DNA from: Clarkia xantiana subsp. parviflora
Lineage: Eukaryota; Streptophyta; Magnoliopsida; Myrtales; Onagraceae
DNA: 64,000 bases
Reading direction: 5' to 3'
Assembly: GCA_036873135.1 (NCBI GenBank)
Contig: JAPTYO010000059.1
Span: forward strand, 8,921,066-8,985,065
Made by a program: the position numbers and the translations under genes. Below the pieces are notes generated by a model. The model ran no database searches and was not told where the DNA came from. It was given only the letters and a program-made list of their open reading frames with translations. Positions 44,810 to 56,792 of the stretch are shown here, piece after piece; position 1 is the stretch's first letter; each line of letters begins with the position of its first letter.

Positions 44810-45927
44810 GAAAGTCCGACACAAGTATTCCGTGAAGTTCCGGTTGTCTGTGATTATATCTTTACCCCAAAAAGTCAGCAAAATTACATGGCAGTGACTG
44901 CCATTGTGAAACAATCGGAATGAGACGGACTCTCATTTTCGGAATCTCTATCAATGCTGCTCAAACTATAAGCGTTGTTTCATCATACGGAAATGATTTA
45001 AAAGTCGATTATAAAGAGTTCCGACTATGAGGGGCACTCATGCCATCTAGACACATATACATAATATTTAAGAACGTTTATGTGTGATTAGAAGTATGCG
45101 CATTATAAATTTTTGGGTATATTATTATTATTACTATAAACAATTTGTTAAACGACTAACACAACTTCCCGAGAAAAAAAGACATGACATGATCATTTTT
45201 TTTATGAGTAAGCTTTCATACGTCCATCTGTAGTCTATACATAAACTGACAACTTAGACAACTTTTTTGTTTAGTTTGGAAATTATATTTGAACTTTGAA
45301 GACTCTTTTTTTTGGCCGTTTTTGAAGACTAATTATTATTATTATTTATTATGTTCTAATTCTAAACCTCATCATAAGTTGTAAAATTTACCAATTTACA
45401 CTTTAAGGTATATTGTTATTTTTCTTAAATTTAAAAAAAAAAAAGAAAAAGAAAAATGAATCTAATAAATTTAACACAGATAAATATTATAAATGTTTTT
45501 ATTTAAAACAAAAACTAATTTTTGAAAAAGGAAAAAACCCAAAGGTCTGGGTTTTAATATATTTTAAGAAATCAGCTTTTTATGTAGAAAAACTATTTTA
45601 TATTTTTCTGATTTTTAAATAAAAATTTAGATATTTTATTTTGTTATTTTTAAAAATAAAATGTAAAGTACTATGACTTAAGGGTAATAGTGGAATTATT
45701 ATCCTAAATATTATAAGTTTCAACATTTAAAGTTGATTACAATTGAATTTTTTGGAATTTCAAACTTTGCACCCCAACTTTTTTTTCTCTTTCGAAAACC
45801 GCCAGCGTTGCGTTGCCATTCAAAACAAATTAATACCCAACTAACCAACCAACCAACGGCGGCAATTCGATTGGGTCGCTTCTTCTCCCCCTCGATTCGT
45901 TTCTGAGTGTCTCTCTACAGTTGAGTC
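44810..45927. other. Intergenic stretch upstream of the RAD5-like gene
   Basis: AT-rich sequence with A-runs near 45430. The last 100 bp or so (45800-45927, more GC-rich) is probably promoter or 5' UTR of the gene at 46527. Confidence 0.4.
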
Positions 45928-46464
45928 TAGGGCTGGCAATTTGTGACACGACACGATAGCACGACACGAACACGCACGAAAAAAACCGTGTTCGTGCTAG
46001 CATATGGCAGTACGATAACACGATAGCACGAACACGACTAACACGATATAACTTCCGTGTCGTGTTCGTGTTTGAGTATCCTAACACGACACGCACGATA
46101 ACACGATAAAGTTGTGCTAATAAGACTAAATTTTAAGTATTTTATGAGCAAATCTTATCTATTACCTCCAATTAGTGGTTTATTATTTAGTGTTTTTAAA
46201 CTATATAATACAAACTTATGAATAGTGACATATTAATTCATGGTTTTTTAAATATGAAGTTAATTATTTTGATTTTTGCTCAAAGATCTCGTATATATAT
46301 ACACACAACTGAATATCCTTCACAACACGATAGCACGACACGAACACGCACGAAAATATCCGTGTCGTGTTCGTGTTTGTAAAATGTGGCACGATAAGCT
46401 TATCGTGCGTGTTCGTGTTCAGTAAGTTTAACACGACACGATCACTGATGCGTTGCCACCCCTA
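45928..46464. mobile_element. hAT-type MITE, 537 bp
   Basis: Ends TAGGGCTGGCAAT..TTGCCACCCCTA are inverted copies and the 8-bp target duplication GTTGAGTC is perfect (45920-45927 and 46465-46472), as expected for hAT. Inside, CACGACACGAACACGCACGA-type motifs recur in both orientations. Its right end is only 62 bp before the ATG of the RAD5-like gene, so it probably lies in that gene's 5' UTR or core promoter. Confidence 0.9.
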
Positions 46465-46526
46465 GTTGAGTCCACCACTGGCACTGCTACTATAACTCTG
46501 GCCGCTTCTTCTGTCACTATTGTGCG

Positions 46527-49500
46527 ATGGAGGAGCCTGACGCCCACCGGCAAGGATTCTGCTTCACGAGCGACCAGAACGATCATTATAGCGGCACAAG
46601 CAGTGCCCTAGGTTCCACCCCCGAAACCCAGCCTTCGGACTTGTACCTCGTCGGCTTCGTAATCAGCAACATAGTCGGACTACAGTACTACCGCGGCACC
46701 ATCAGTGGCCGCGAATTGGTTGGCCTCGTCCGTGAGCCCTTAAACGTGTATGATACCAACGCCATCAAAGTCGTCAATACCCGCACCGTCCAGGTCGGCC
46801 ACATCGAGCGCTCGGTGGCTGCCGTGCTCGCGCCCTTGATGGACAGCCAAACAATCACTGTCGAGGGCATCGTGCCCAAAACTCGTGGCGGTGGTAACAA
46901 ATTCAAAATTCCTTGCCAGGTTCACATCTTTACTAGCTCAGACCTTTTCGATTCAGTCAAGAACACCATTTCCAGAGGTGGATTGACCCTAATTGATGAG
47001 TCCAATGTTGGATTTGGTCTTTCGGACTCAGTTGTGGTCACTGAGAGGACCAAGGATGTAGATTCTATGAACGTGGATCAAATTTTCAAGCTGGTTGATA
47101 AAAATGTGAGGGAGAAAACAAAGATGGTAGCTTTAGAGCCGCCAAAGGAAGTCATTAAGTCTGAACTTTTCCAACACCAAAAGGAGGGTCTTGGATGGTT
47201 GTTTTACAGGGAGAATTCCGGGGATTTGCCTCCTTTTTGGGAAGAGTTTAGTGGAAGCCATCGCTATAGAAATGTTTTGACAAATTATCTCACCGATGGG
47301 CGCCCTGAGCCTCTCCAAGGCGGCATTTTTGCTGATGATATGGGGTTAGGCAAGACTCTCACTTTGTTGTCTCTAATTGCTTTAGATAAAGATCAGAGCA
47401 GCTGTAATAGTGCTAGTAGTGTTATGGTGGACAACTGTGACAATGCAGAAGTTTCACTTAGTGGTAAGAAAAGGAAAAGGGGTACGAAGGATAAGAAAAG
47501 GAGTACAAAAGATGAGAGAAGGAGGGAAGATGATTCTAAGTCTGTAAAGAAAAGAAGCGCGACGCTTATCGTGTGCCCTCCCTCTGTGATATCAACATGG
47601 ATAACTCAATTAGAGGAGCACACTGTTCGTGGGAGTTTGAAGATATACCTATATTATGGATCGTACCGTACTTCTAGTGTTAGTGAGCTTAGTAAGTATG
47701 ATATTGTTATGACGACGTACAGTATTTTGTCTACTGAACAATCTTATTGGGATAGTTCCCCAATGGGGAAGATTGAATGGTCTAGAGTCATTCTTGATGA
47801 GGCACATGCAATTAAGAATGCTATGGCTCAACAGAGCAAAGCTGTTACCAGCTTGAAGGCAAAGAGGAGGTGGGTTGTCACTGGTACACCAATACAGAAT
47901 GGTTCGTTTGATTTGTACTCTTTGATGGCTTTTTTGCATTTTGAGCCATTCTCCATCAAGAGCTATTGGCAAGGCTTAATCCAACGTCCACTTAATGATG
48001 GGAAAAAGGAGGGTCTCTCACGTTTGCAGGTAATATTCCTTTGTTTTGCTTTAGCAAAATAATAGGTACATTATTGAATCATTTCTGTTATTTGTTTGTT
48101 ATTATATGTATTGATATCTCTTTGATACACGAACTTTAGTGATATGTCAACATAAGTGATTGTTGCATTTTATTAGTGATCATTGGGAAAAGAAACAGTT
48201 CTTTTGCTGATACAAACAATAATAAGTCAAACGGTAATGATATACAATCTGAAAACCACATCATGACAACCTCCAGATGTGTGTATAATATATTTGCCCA
48301 GAAAGTTGCAATAATTTACAACGCCTGCCACTATGAGACATCTCGGAGGTTGGCGGAACATGGCTTTCAGAATTCATATCATTTTCCTAAGTCAAATGAT
48401 GTCAACATTATAACATATTTATATGGCTTTGTTCGTGGTATTGTGCTATGCTAGAGAACACCTAGTTAGCTGTAGTAGTAGCTTGTCGTTTCTTGGTAAA
48501 TTTTCTGTTTTCTTGGCGTTGTGTTATGCTAGAGAACACCTAATCAGCTGTATTAGTAGCTTGTAGTTTCTTGGTACATTTTCTGTTTTGTATTGTGCTA
48601 TTCTGGAGAACACCTAATTAGTTGTATTAGTTGTAGTAGTAGCTTGTAGTTTATTGGCAAATTTTGTGGTATCTTGGTTGAGTTCACTGTGAATCTCAAG
48701 TTAAATCAACAATATTTTTCTTTTTTTCTCTCTCTGCTCAGTTGAAATTTTTGTGGTGTTTCATCTCTTGATCTTATGCATTTTTCCCTATCCAGACTCT
48801 GATGGGAATGATTTCCCTGAGGAGAACAAAGGACAAGGCTCTGATCAAGCTGCCGAAGAAAACAGTGGAGACTCACCTTGTCAATCTTTCTAGTGAAGAG
48901 CGCACATTTTATGATCAGATGGAAAGCGAAGCAAAAAAGCATGTCCAAGAATGTATGGTGGATGGTTCTTTGATGCTTAACTATTCAAGAGTGCTCAGCA
49001 TCATTCTTAGGCTCCGTCAGATCTGCCTCAGTCCGGTTTTGTGCCCACCTGAACTTAAATCCATTCTACCCATCGATAAAATTGAAGGTACAGCAAAAAC
49101 TACTGTTATTTATATCATTTAGTTTTCATCCAATAAGAGTACACTGTTACTTGGCCCTTCTGTTTTTGTCTTTTTAAGAGATCCCTTTCATGTTTAATTT
49201 CTCTTTTTTGTTTCCACCATTTTCTAGTGTAAGCCCATTCTGTCGGAACTAACTTGTGCCTAGTTGCAACACTCAAAGTATTTGCTGACATTAATTGCAG
49301 AATTAGCTTTGTTTCTTGTACCAATTGAGACAACATAAAATTTTGCATGTGTTGCAATCGAGATCCAAGGAATTAGTTCCGGTAGTTTGTGACAAATGTG
49401 GCAAATTGAGTAATATTATCAAAATTTCATAAACTAAAATGGCATAATTTGTAAACAATCATTACAAATCATCAGGATTTGACATTTTTATTCATCAATA

Positions 49501-50357
49501 AGTGATAATCTTCTTGCGTATTGTTTTGATTATGGTGTTGATATGTACATACAGACGTGTCAAATAATCCTGAATTGCTGAAGAAGATATTGGAAGTGAT
49601 CCAAGATGGTGAAGATTTTGATTGTCCAATCTGCATATCTCCGCCCACGGACATTATAATCACTTGTTGCGCTCATATTTTTTGCCGCGGTTGCATCTTG
49701 AAAACATTGCGTACGGCCAAGAACAACTGCCCTCTTTGTCGGCGACCTCTATCTGAATCCGATCTCTTTACAGCTCCACCTCAACCCATCAATGGTGATA
49801 CACCCGAAGCTTCATCTTCGAAGCAAGCCCCTCTCTCGACCAAAATCACCTTTCTCTTACAACTACTGAAAGCTTCGAGGGATCAAAACCCTAGTGAGAA
49901 ATCAGTGGTGTACTCCCAGTTCAGAAAGCTACTGCTTTTGCTTGAGGAGCCACTAAAGGCAGCTGGGATCGAGACGTTGAGGCTGGATGGGTCGATGAAC
50001 GCCAAGAAGCGGGCTCAGGTGATTGAACAGTTTGGTGCAGTGACTGGGCCCACGGTTCTTTTGGCAAGCCTTAGGGCTTCTGGTACTGGGATCAACCTCA
50101 CCGTTGCATCCACGGTCTACTTGATGGAGCCGTGGTGGAACCCTGCAGTTGAGGAACAAGCCATGGACCGGGTTCACCGAATCGGACAGAAACAGGATGT
50201 GAGGATCGTGAGGCTCATAGCGAGGGACAGCATTGAGGAGAGAGTGTTGTTATTGCAGGAGAAGAAGAAGAAATTAGCGACGGAAGCTTTTGAGGGTGGG
50301 AAGAGGTCTAAGGATCGGGTTGAGGTCGATGATGTTCGGATCCTTATGTCATTGTGA
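46527..50357 (+). CDS. RAD5/HLTF-type SNF2 helicase with HIRAN and RING domains
   Basis: Nuclear DNA translocase and probable E3 ubiquitin ligase of the SMARCA3-like/HLTF group, which acts in DNA damage tolerance and chromatin. Exons 46527-48029, 48796-49087 and 49555-50357 join in phase to 865 codons (CAG|GTAATA, TATCCAG|ACT; GAAG|GTACAG, ATACAG|AC). Domains in order: HIRAN (about 38-135, LYLVGFVISNIVGLQYYRG); SNF2 ATPase with ADDMGLGKT (near 269-277), DEAH (424-427) and GTPIQNGS; C3HC4 RING (about 622-660, CPICISPPTDIIITCCAHIF, then CPLCRRPL); helicase C (about 712-830, VVYSQFRK, LLASLRASGTGINLT, DRVHRIGQKQDVRIVRL). A Lys/Arg-rich insert (316-350) may be a nuclear localisation signal. Everything needed for activity appears present. 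The 3' UTR starts at 50358. Confidence 0.94.
48430..48670. repeat. Three tandem copies of an ~85-bp unit in intron 1 of the RAD5-like gene
   Basis: Each unit contains TTGTGCTATGCTAGAGAACA, CCTAGTTAGCTGTAGTAGTAG and CTTGTAGTTTCTTGG with small differences. The repeats lie wholly in the intron. Confidence 0.75.
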
Positions 50358-50764
50358 AGGAAGGGATATTTTAGTTTTTTACTGGGAAAAAGAAGAAAGT
50401 GAAAGTAGTTTTTTGGTGGGAAAAAGAAGAAAGTGAAAGTTGCAACCTGACTGACATATTGCTTTGAATTTGAGTCTGAGTAACTGGAAACTTAGCTTAC
50501 CTTCTGTATGTAAAGGCAAATTTTGGTTCGTGGATAACAACAATATGCCATAAGGTTTACGGAGTATATTTGGTTAGTTGGTTGATTCATAGTTTGTTTT
50601 GTGTATCATTCATTATATATATGCGATATGTGTGGAATCATGACCTGTGCAAGAAGAAATGAGAGCGAAACTGACCAAGAAGAAATGGTCGGAGACAGCA
50701 GGTGACTCCACTTATGGTCGCAAATATCACCAACTCTGATATATAGTACACATAGCAAATTAAT
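50358..50764 (+). other. 3' UTR and flank of the RAD5-like gene
   Basis: It begins with an imperfect direct repeat (AAAAAGAAGAAAGTGAAAGT twice, 50390-50440). No other gene. Confidence 0.5.
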
Positions 50765-51296
50765 TGGGTTAAGAACCTCTAAACCGTTGAAGTTTACTCC
50801 ATGTGAGATTTTGGTGTCTGCAGTTTAAAGTGTTGAAATGGACAGTCTTAGGTTTCGTTTTTGTTGAAATTTGGTGTCTTCGCGCGTCTTTTTCTCTACA
50901 TTCAAACATTTTCATCGACCCTTTCACCCACTCATAATCCACCACTCTTTACTTTTTATAAAATCACCAAATTTCTCCTAAAACTTGAACATCCGATAAA
51001 GAAAATGTTTCCAGCAGAGTAGTGTGGAGTGGTTTTCAGCGACAATAGAGCGTAATTTACTTGTGCGGATGTGGTCATCTTCTTAGGTGACGGTCCCGGC
51101 AAGGTGACGAGAAGGGAGCGTGCATGAGAGCTCTTATTTGACAGCCGGTTTCGTCGGGATTAGCTTATCTAAAGTAATCACATCGAGACACCAAATTTCA
51201 ACAAAAATGAAACATTGTCCATTTAAACATTTTAAACTTCAGACACCAAAATCTCACATGGAGTAAACTTCAGACAGTTTATAGTTTCTTAACTCC
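50765..51296. mobile_element. Family B foldback MULE (copy B4), about 530 bp
   Basis: The left end GGGTTAAGAACCTCTAAACC and a diverged right end (AGTTTCTTAACTCC), with the flanks AAATTAATT (50756-50764) and AAATTAATA (51297-51305) matching at 8 of 9 bases. It shares the family B core (GGTTTCGTTTTTGTTGAAAT, GGTGACGGTCCCGGCAAGGT). It is the most diverged family B copy here. Confidence 0.82.
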
Positions 51297-51305
51297 AAAT
51301 TAATA

Positions 51306-52148
51306 TGTAACAATGTTCGATAATATCAAGCAATGCTGAAATAAGACTAATTCTTTCAAAGGGTTAAATACCAAATTCCTAGTTGAATTGTGGCTAAAAT
51401 GCAACTTGCTAGCTCCGTCCATTTTTATATTAACCTAAGACATAAAACGGTGTGTTAACTGGACAACACGTGAACATTCCATATGTGACTAAAAAAAAAA
51501 AATGGGTTAATTGCTAGTTTGGTTACTTATGTTTGACCCATAACCTAATTATTATTTTTATTTTTTACATGATTAAATAGTTACATGTTTCGAAATGTGT
51601 TTGTGTGGTAAACATGTGACTGAATAGTTTACTCAGTTAGTATACCATCCAGTATTTCTGTTAAATTCTCACGTAATAATCAAGTTCCAAACTAATAATT
51701 TAGCAAACGACAATTTTACCATTCATCAATTCTTCATCTTCGTTGGGAAAAAATCTCTTCATCTATCCAGACAACACTTAGGGAAGCCACGCATAGGTCC
51801 TATGTTCGATCTGGTTACGTCGTTGCCATCTCTCCTTCTCCATCGCACAAGTCCTCCGCTCGGTCCAATCACATTGTTGTCATCTCTCCTCCTCCTGCTC
51901 TTGTGCTGTTGAATTCTTCTTACTCTGAGCCCCACTAATAAAGTAATTCTCTTTTCCTTATTGGTTGTAGTTGGCTTTAGACTATGCAATTTTAGAACTT
52001 CTTAAAGCAATTTTTTTTTTTGTCGTTGGCTTTAGGATGTTAGGGCTATTTGTTGTAATAGTGTAGCGCTTAAGGTGATGGCGTCACAACGATGATCAAT
52101 CGATCACCCCACTTTTTGTGATTCTGGATTTTCATTTTCCCGACCGCT
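51306..52148. other. Intergenic stretch, leader of an auxilin-like relic
   Basis: AT-rich to 51700, then more mixed sequence leading up to the broken auxilin-like start at 52149, possibly its former promoter or 5' UTR. Confidence 0.35.
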
Positions 52149-52450
52149 ATGAGTGACTTCGAATGCCTCTTGATCTCCGATTTCGAGTACAATCCACAAG
52201 GAAAATCAGCCCCAATGTCGGCACCCAGACCACCCTCGAACATCGCTTCGCTATCCTTCACTTCGATCTTAGACCGGATTTGATATTCAACTCAGGTGGA
52301 GTTCCAAAGCCGCCGAACGGTGACAATTTCGACAACCTTTTTGGGGCTCCGTCGAAACACAGGAATGAAACGGTTGATTTCGATTCTATGTTTCCTGAGT
52401 CCTTACCACATGACATCCCCCTTTCCGTGACAAATTTTGTGTTGTGGCTA
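52149..52450 (+). pseudogene. 5' fragment of an auxilin-like J-domain protein gene
   Basis: From the ATG the translation reads MSDFECLLISDFEYNPQGKS and APMSAPRPPSN, resembling the start of plant auxilin-like proteins as I recall them. The frame then breaks near 52268 and resumes as RPDLIFNSGGVPKPPNGDNF, DNLFGAPSKHRNETVDFDSM, FPES, also auxilin-like (short F/DxLFG-type motifs). After about 52410 the resemblance ends; no clathrin-binding middle or J domain follows. Auxilins uncoat clathrin vesicles with Hsc70, but this copy cannot work. The assignment is from memory of family motifs. Confidence 0.5.
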
Positions 52451-53261
52451 AGTGTGTTCTTATTCCTGTTTCCTATTACTGGCATTCGTTGTGCAAGATT
52501 CAATGGAGAATCTTATCTTCCCCGGAGAGAATGATGTGTTTGAAGTATCTGATTTTGGCGTGCGAATACAGTTTTTTTTGTGCAAACGACGATATAAGCA
52601 AGATTATAGCAAGCTATGAACTTCAACGTTTTCCGGCCAAATTCATTCGTTTAGGGGGTCAAAATCGTAATTTATATTTCTTTAGGTCGTTTTTGCAATT
52701 TATCGGTTTTGTTAGGGTCTATTTGCAACTTTCGAATTTTGACCTAGAGTTAGGGTTTTTATTTTCAGTATTTAAGTTATGTTTAGCCATCGTTTACATT
52801 CAATTATGAAGTATTTATTGATTAATGAAAAAATCGAGGTTTTCATCAACCCTACGTCAATTTCTCGGCATTTCTTTGAATCAACGAGTTTATTCTCGAC
52901 ATTCTCTCGAATCAACGAGTTTTTGCATCTATCCCCATCACACTGCATCAACAAGTAAACCAACTCAAAATTATTCAAATTCACATGTTATGTACAAAAG
53001 AATTTATGCATAAACCTACTTTCACTTTGATCTTTGATGTGATCTAAGTTATTCAGTGGTGAAATGTATGTAATTGTTTTAAATCGAGCCCTTCTAATAA
53101 AATTGAAATTCGAGCTTGGTTGGGTGATTTTCTTATATTTTTCCGACCAAGCCCGAGACCGAAACAAAGGTTAAAAAACCAAAATTTGGTGGTCGGGTTT
53201 TTTTTCTCCAAAAAGCCCGACTTACCCTGCCCATGTCCAAGCCTAACCCTTATTTAGTAGA
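52451..53261. other. AT-rich intergenic stretch
   Basis: No supported gene. A short repeat CGACATTCTCTCGAATCAACGAGTTT-type pair lies near 52862-52925 (TTTGAATCAACGAGTTT and CGAATCAACGAGTTT). Confidence 0.4.
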
Positions 53262-53495
53262 CGTTCGTCTTACAAGTATAAGCAACCCAACCAACAATAA
53301 GGGGACATAAGACCCCCACAAAGCCACCCCGTCAATAAAAAGAAAGGGACGTAAGATTTACAATTATAAGCAACCCAACCTCTAATAAGGGGATATAAGA
53401 CCCATAGGGCCACCCCAGCAATATAAATGGAAGGACGTAAGCCTTACATGTATAAGCAACCCAACCACCAATAAGGGGATATAAAACCCACATGT
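53262..53495. repeat. Three tandem copies of an ~88-bp unit
   Basis: The motif TATAAGCAACCCAACC followed by AATAAGGGGA(C/T)ATAAGACCC and GCCACCCC occurs three times with about 88-bp spacing. It lies downstream of the minus-strand gypsy-type gene and may belong to the same element. Confidence 0.8.
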
Positions 53496-53839
53496 CCTCC
53501 TAACCAGATAAAGCAAATAGGAGCATAAGCCCTAAAATTGATAGGCCATCCTAACAAAATATCATATTGATAACAAATGTGTACTAAACACAAACACACA
53601 CCAAGTTGTCCACGGATACAAAAAACCCAAATGGAAGAGTATAACGACAAACGCAATGGATATCCGAGTATCTAAGCATAAAAATAGAGCTCAACTACAA
53701 AGACAAGTCTCTCCAAAACAGGTGAGAGCAAAACTAAACATAAATATCAGCAAGACGGAACATCATCTCAACCACCCTTCACAAGGGGGGGGGGGATCAT
53801 CTTCTTTGCCAGAACCGTGTAAAGGGGTGGAAGACTTGA

Positions 53840-55960
53840 TCATGCCAACATAAGCTGTCACCTTCGCCTTCGGAGACTTGTCATGAGACACCCTCTCGGC
53901 AGTAACCTTGGCCCTTCCCTCCCGCTTAGCCAGATGCCTAAGGAAGTCATGATACCCTTGCAATGCTCCTTAGCACTGCTTGAGAAGTCCTTGGAAGCAA
54001 GAAAATCACGTACTCCAACCGACTTGCCCTCCTCAATCCCAATGGATCTACCCTCCTCAAGGCCGGATAGTCTACCCTTCTCATTAGCAAGTTAGGTAGC
54101 ATTCTTCATCTTCACCGCAGCCATAAGATCATCATCCGCCTTGCGGGCACGAATAACATCAAACTCCTTTTGGACGACAGATATGTGGTTTGAGAGAGTA
54201 ACCTCGGACACCTTGATCTCCTCAATCTGATCGCCAAATAACTCTTCATTCTTCCTAAGATTCGCCTCAGCGTTCTTCAAATTCCTACAAAGCTCCTCCA
54301 TTTCCTTGGCCACATTCACCAGATGCGAGCCAAGGTTAATGACAGATATACCCTACAAAGAAAACAAAAATTTCAGCCATGAAAAACTCATAAAAACAAT
54401 GCAAGAGTCAATATAAATACTCACTGGAGCAAAATGGGACAAGGCACCCTTCACAAAGTGATGGACCTCCCCAAGATCTGACAGTGGAAGGGTACGATCG
54501 GCTGGAGGGATAATAGCATTCATCATAGGAATGGCTATCTCAGTAGTAGAAAGAGAGGAAGACTTGTCGTAAGCTTGCCGGTCATCAGAATAAAAGGGCA
54601 TCCAGGCGTTACCCTTAACATCGCCAGCGATGGGGCGGACGAGATCCTCAGGAAAAATTAAAGGCAGCTTGTTCATGCCTAGAAAAACAAAATAAGACAT
54701 CATGAGACTATAAACATATACACACACAAAAAGAGGTTACCATTACATTCCTGCTCGGAGCAAGGGAGATCCATCGTCGGAGGATGAAACCCACATGGGG
54801 GAAACAGGGGAAGGAGACAAAGCCCCGTCAGCATCATCTGAAACCTCATGTCCCTCAATAGAAGCTTTGCCCCTATCCTCTGGGGCAATGGGAGAGTAAT
54901 CCTCAATTACATCCTCAACGACAACCTCTCTCTCTTTATGGAAAGAGGAGGACTTGGAAGGAGCGGTGAATGAGGCTGTCTTCCGGGCCTTAGAGGCAGA
55001 GGCTTCCACCTCCAAACTGGATCTCTTGGATTTAATCTTGGCAAGGATCTTCACAGCAGAGATAGCGGAGGACCTCCCTGAAGTCAACAAGGAAATATAT
55101 ATGAGTATACAAAAAATAAAGCGTATATAAAAGCAAAAGAAAGTACTACAATACCATACTGGAAGCTCCAACCACTCTTCTCTCCGACGAAGGGCTAGCA
55201 TCCTTAGAGATCTCGGAACCAGCAGCAAAAGGTTCGGTAGCCTTCAAGAGGGGAGAAGGGACATCAAAATCCTCAATGAAGAAGTAATGTTTCTCCCAGT
55301 GGCCACTACCGCCCTCGAAGGGTAGGACAAAGCGAAGCTTATTGTTCCATCCAGCACCACCCAACCCCGAAAATCCCTTTTTAGTTAGCAAAGGGTAACA
55401 AACTAATAAGGAGAAGAACCCCGAGTCGCCACCATGTTGGATGCAACAGAAGCATCATAAGAGGTTGAGAGAATAAGCCCAGGATTGACGGTGACACAGC
55501 ACCCTAAACCCAGTCCAAGCTCGGATAGCAGAAGGAGCAAAGCTAACAGGGAAAACCTGATAATACTCACAAAGCTCTCGAAGTTCTGCACAGTAGGAAA
55601 AGCCCAGCCCGCCTTAATCTGATGAATATACACTGCCACCATCCCATCTGAGGGCGGAGTAACAGAGCTCCATTATAGCGGTAAGGCAGGGAAAATGGGA
55701 AAGTAGGCTTACCTAAGCTACTTAATCCCTCCGTCCTAACATAAAGGCTAAAATCCTTCCTCCTCGCCAAAATTTCAGAATAGACCTTGTTGTATTAAGC
55801 CCGTCGAGGTTCGTCCGTAGAGTGCGCCTTCGAGGTCTTGATCCTGTGAATGTGCTCGCCTTCTCCTTATTAGTTTTAACGAACAACCAGCGCATGCACT
55901 GACCCCGTCAACGTAACCCCACCAATATCCTAAAGAGCCTAGTTCTACTCGCCTCCTCAT
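53840..55960 (-). pseudogene. Gypsy-type putative transposon protein (gag-like), spliced and decayed
   Basis: Minus-strand segments in order: a gag-like N-terminal part with LARRKDFSLYVRTEGLSSLG and a GWWQCIFIRLRRAG-type block (55960-55403); KHYFFIEDFDVPSPLL (55391-55146); a Ser/Lys/Glu-rich linker (55228-54743); LPLIFPEDLVRPIAGDVKGN to HFAP (54678-54425). After an intron-like gap with good borders (CCA|GTGAGT, TTTGTAG|GG) comes a coiled-coil stretch (EMEELCRNLKNAEANLRKNE, 54352-54092), and beyond one stop a tail with GLEEGRSIGIEEGKSVG. This layout matches the plant 'putative gypsy-type transposon' gag family. Stops and frame changes suggest it is non-functional, though introns make this hard to judge by eye. 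Confidence 0.5.
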
Positions 55961-56107
55961 ATGCTTGGCGTGGTATTTGGGCCAGACGGGACCTGATATT
56001 TATATATCAGGTCACCGCGAGGTGACGCCCCTGAAGGGTTTTGAACCTGGACCTCGGAGCCAAACCACTTGGGAGTAAGCGCTCCTGACTACTAGATCAC
56101 CACTGTT
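55960..56107 (-). mobile_element. tRNA-derived SINE
   Basis: On the minus strand an A-box-like TGATCTAGTAG (56089-56099) and a B box GGTTCAAAACC (56037-56047) lie about 40 bp apart, as in RNA polymerase III promoters. The sequence between (TCAGGAGCGCTTACTCC, TGGTTTGGCTCCGAGGTCC) does not fold into a normal tRNA with an anticodon arm, and a non-tRNA 3' part (CGTCACCTCGCGGTGACC) follows. This fits a plant SINE. Ends and target duplication are uncertain. Confidence 0.6.
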
Positions 56108-56790
56108 GGTGGGTTTAACTATTTTGTTTCTCAAAAGAAATAGACTTTTTTTACTTATATATAAAGAGCTAATAAGCATCATTTTGACTCATCAAACCCA
56201 AATAACGAAACAACTTTTTCTTTAGGAAATATTTTTCAACTTATTAAAATGGCAGATATGTTAAAAAAATTATTTTTTCTAAACTTTTTAGAAGACCAAA
56301 AAATGATTTTTTTTTTCTAACTTTTTAGAAGGTTAAAGAATGCTACATTTTTAAATGAATTGAATGCGCAAAAAAGGTTTTTATCAATAAGTTTTATAAC
56401 TTTTTAGAATGTCAAAGAAGACAACATTTTTTTACAGAACATACGATATTTACTAGAAAATACACTTTTTGCATAGCAATCCATGCCCAAAAAATAATTT
56501 TTATTTAGTAAGAAGACATCTCCTTTCTCGTACGATTTTTTTTAATTCTTCCACACACGAATTAATGGATTCTCCCAGGTCGACAACTCGATCTAATTTC
56601 ATTTCTATTCTTCATCAATTGTACTGATTGATTAGTATAATTGGCATTTATTCTAATTTTTTTATTAAGTATATATATTTTTTTAAAAAAAAACCTGAAT
56701 TGATATCGATATGATTCATTTTTTATGTTACAAAAGACCGTATCAGGAACCCACTTAGCTGGGTTCCTGGATCCACCACTGCATATGCAT
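56108..56790. other. AT-rich region with loose internal repeats
   Basis: The phrase AACTTTTTAGAA recurs at 56282, 56329 and 56399 with related surroundings, suggesting a decayed tandem repeat. No gene. Confidence 0.4.
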
Positions 56791-56792
56791 CA

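Noticed and set aside
46688..47318. Minus-strand open frames across the HIRAN region
   Set aside because: Antisense shadows of the RAD5-like exon 1.
48176..48454. Open frame of 92 codons between RAD5-like exons 1 and 2
   Set aside because: Lies in an intron with good splice borders; no domain and partly covers the tandem repeat.
55960..56107. tRNA gene
   Set aside because: Pol III A and B boxes are present, but the A box is off consensus and no proper cloverleaf with anticodon arm can be drawn; a SINE fits better.
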